Source of the DNA: Haliscomenobacter hydrossis DSM 1100
Lineage (GTDB): Bacteria; Bacteroidota; Bacteroidia; Chitinophagales; Saprospiraceae
Assembly: GCF_000212735.1 (NCBI RefSeq)
Contig: NC_015510.1
Span: 8,185,001 to 8,249,000 of the forward strand
Direction of reading: 5' to 3'
Length of the DNA: 64,000 nt
The notes beneath the pieces were generated by a model, which did no database searches, had not been told where the DNA came from, and was given only the letters and a program-made list of their open reading frames with translations. The translations under genes were made by a program, and so were the position numbers. Of this stretch, positions 60,220 to 64,000 are shown piece after piece (position 1 is the stretch's first letter; each line of letters begins with the position of its first letter).

Positions 60220-60753
60220 GGTCGTTTACGCTCAAATCCAGATTTGTCGGTTTTGTGGGTAATTGACAGTCCCTGGGTGGCTCAATTGTGCCAAAAAAGC
60301 AATCGGGAGCGACTTCCCGTGTTGATCGGCGACAAACTACCCGATGCTACCTTGCCGATGCTGGCCGGAGATACACTTACCTTAACTCAACTCGTTGGCA
60401 AACGCCGCTTGACCTTATTGGACCTTTGGGCGTCCTGGTGTGCACCATGTCGGCGCGAAAACCGGGATTTTTTAGTACCCTTGTGGGAAAATCACCATAA
60501 AAATGGCTTTGAAATCATCGGCTATGCGTTAGACGCCAGTGCGCCAGCCTGGAAAAAAGCAATTGAGGCGGATGGGGCTTACCGCTGGGTACACGCTTCT
60601 CACCTGCGGGGAGATGATGCCCCATTGATGGAAGCGCTACGCATCCAGACGATTCCGGCTAATTTTTTGCTGGATGCAGAGGGGAAGGTAATTGCCAAAA
60701 ATTTGCATGGCGCGGAGTTGGTAAAGTTTGTAGAAGGGTATTTGAAGAAGTGA
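60220..60753 (+). pseudogene. TlpA-like thioredoxin C-terminal part, cut by IS
   Basis: The readable frame (from 60187, but only 60220 onward lies outside the IS) encodes GRLRSNPDLSVLWVIDSPW then VAQLCQKSNRERLPVLIGD and a thioredoxin domain: LTLLDLWASWCAPCRRENR with the CxxC active site, then TIPANFLLDAEGKVIAKNLHG. It matches TlpA/ResA-type thiol oxidoreductases. The N-terminal half and start codon are lost. The start used here would be a TTG inside the IS end, so expression is doubtful. Confidence 0.8.
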
Positions 60754-60786
60754 AATATACAAATCAATTTTTTTATGCCAATTCCT

Positions 60787-60846
60787 ACACGACTGGACAT
60801 TTTGCTCGGAGGACATCAATTGCTCCAACAAAATGCCCAGTCGTGT
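60787..60846. terminator. Bidirectional terminator hairpin
   Basis: Arms 60787-60811 and 60823-60846 (acacgactggacattttgct and complement) match at about 22 of 24 positions with a short loop. It lies between the convergent thioredoxin fragment and the esterase gene, and would end transcription from both sides. Confidence 0.75.
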
Positions 60847-60856
60847 GGCCAATTCC

Positions 60857-61987
<1,131 letters not shown>

Positions 61988-61995
61988 TTAAAAAT

Positions 61996-63948
<1,953 letters not shown>

Positions 63949-64000
63949 TTATCAATAAATGTAAATTTAATTTTTATTCGCAATGTCAGGAAACCTTCGA

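Overview
The window looks like a chromosomal segment from a member of the Bacteroidota, most likely a Saprospiria-type bacterium such as Haliscomenobacter. This is inferred from family content, not from a marker gene. The supporting features are a T9SS C-terminal sorting tail on a secreted M23 peptidase, a Reg_prop/Y_Y_Y sensor kinase with its regulator, a CarboxypepD_reg/DUF5686-type outer-membrane protein, a tricorn-like S41 protease, many signal-peptide and lipoprotein genes, and two good matches to the Bacteroidota promoter (TTG, 19-20 nt, TAnnTTTG). I found no rRNA, tRNA or CRISPR array.

Layout. Positions 1-9800 hold a broken transposase end, a two-component pair, a secreted protein, an APC permease, a patatin, a sirtuin and a GMC oxidoreductase. 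Positions 9870-11651 hold an AT-rich orphan OLD-type ATPase/TOPRIM nuclease. Positions 11.7-17.1 kb carry a metallo-hydrolase, an acyl-CoA dehydrogenase and an M23 peptidase. Positions 17.4-20.1 kb carry a Uma2 gene and a very AT-rich unknown gene split by an IS5-type element. Positions 20.2-40.6 kb are mostly ordinary: an outer-membrane protein, a Clp-like AAA+ protein with an unusual C-terminal extension, a Gfo/Idh/MocA oxidoreductase, an FGE-fold protein, a tandem CotH pair, a stand-alone GTP cyclohydrolase II homologue, a GNAT, an S10 peptidase and a tricorn-like protease.

Positions 40.6-48.4 kb are an accessory and decay zone. It holds DUF433 and DUF433-DUF5615 modules, a macro domain protein, xisI with a remnant of xisH, a WG-repeat gene split by an IS4-like element with a clean 5-bp duplication, a HEPN-like gene, and an antitoxin whose PIN toxin is cut to 21 codons. 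Positions 48.4-60.8 kb mix enzymes (two serine hydrolases, a subclass B1 metallo-beta-lactamase, DinB, an NAPE-PLD-like hydrolase) with several pseudogenes and a third IS that separates two halves of TlpA-like thioredoxin genes. The right end is a two-gene secreted esterase operon (feruloyl-esterase-like, and SASA acetylesterase plus esterase), probably for plant polysaccharide side chains.

Two themes stand out. First, many intergenic gaps are filled by long, nearly perfect palindromes of unrelated sequence. Second, broken genes are common, and two of the three IS insertions can be reversed on paper to restore a frame. The strongest candidates for new biology are the AAA+ protein with a degenerate first Walker B and a release-factor-like C-terminal domain, the IS-disrupted helical protein, and the HEPN-like protein.
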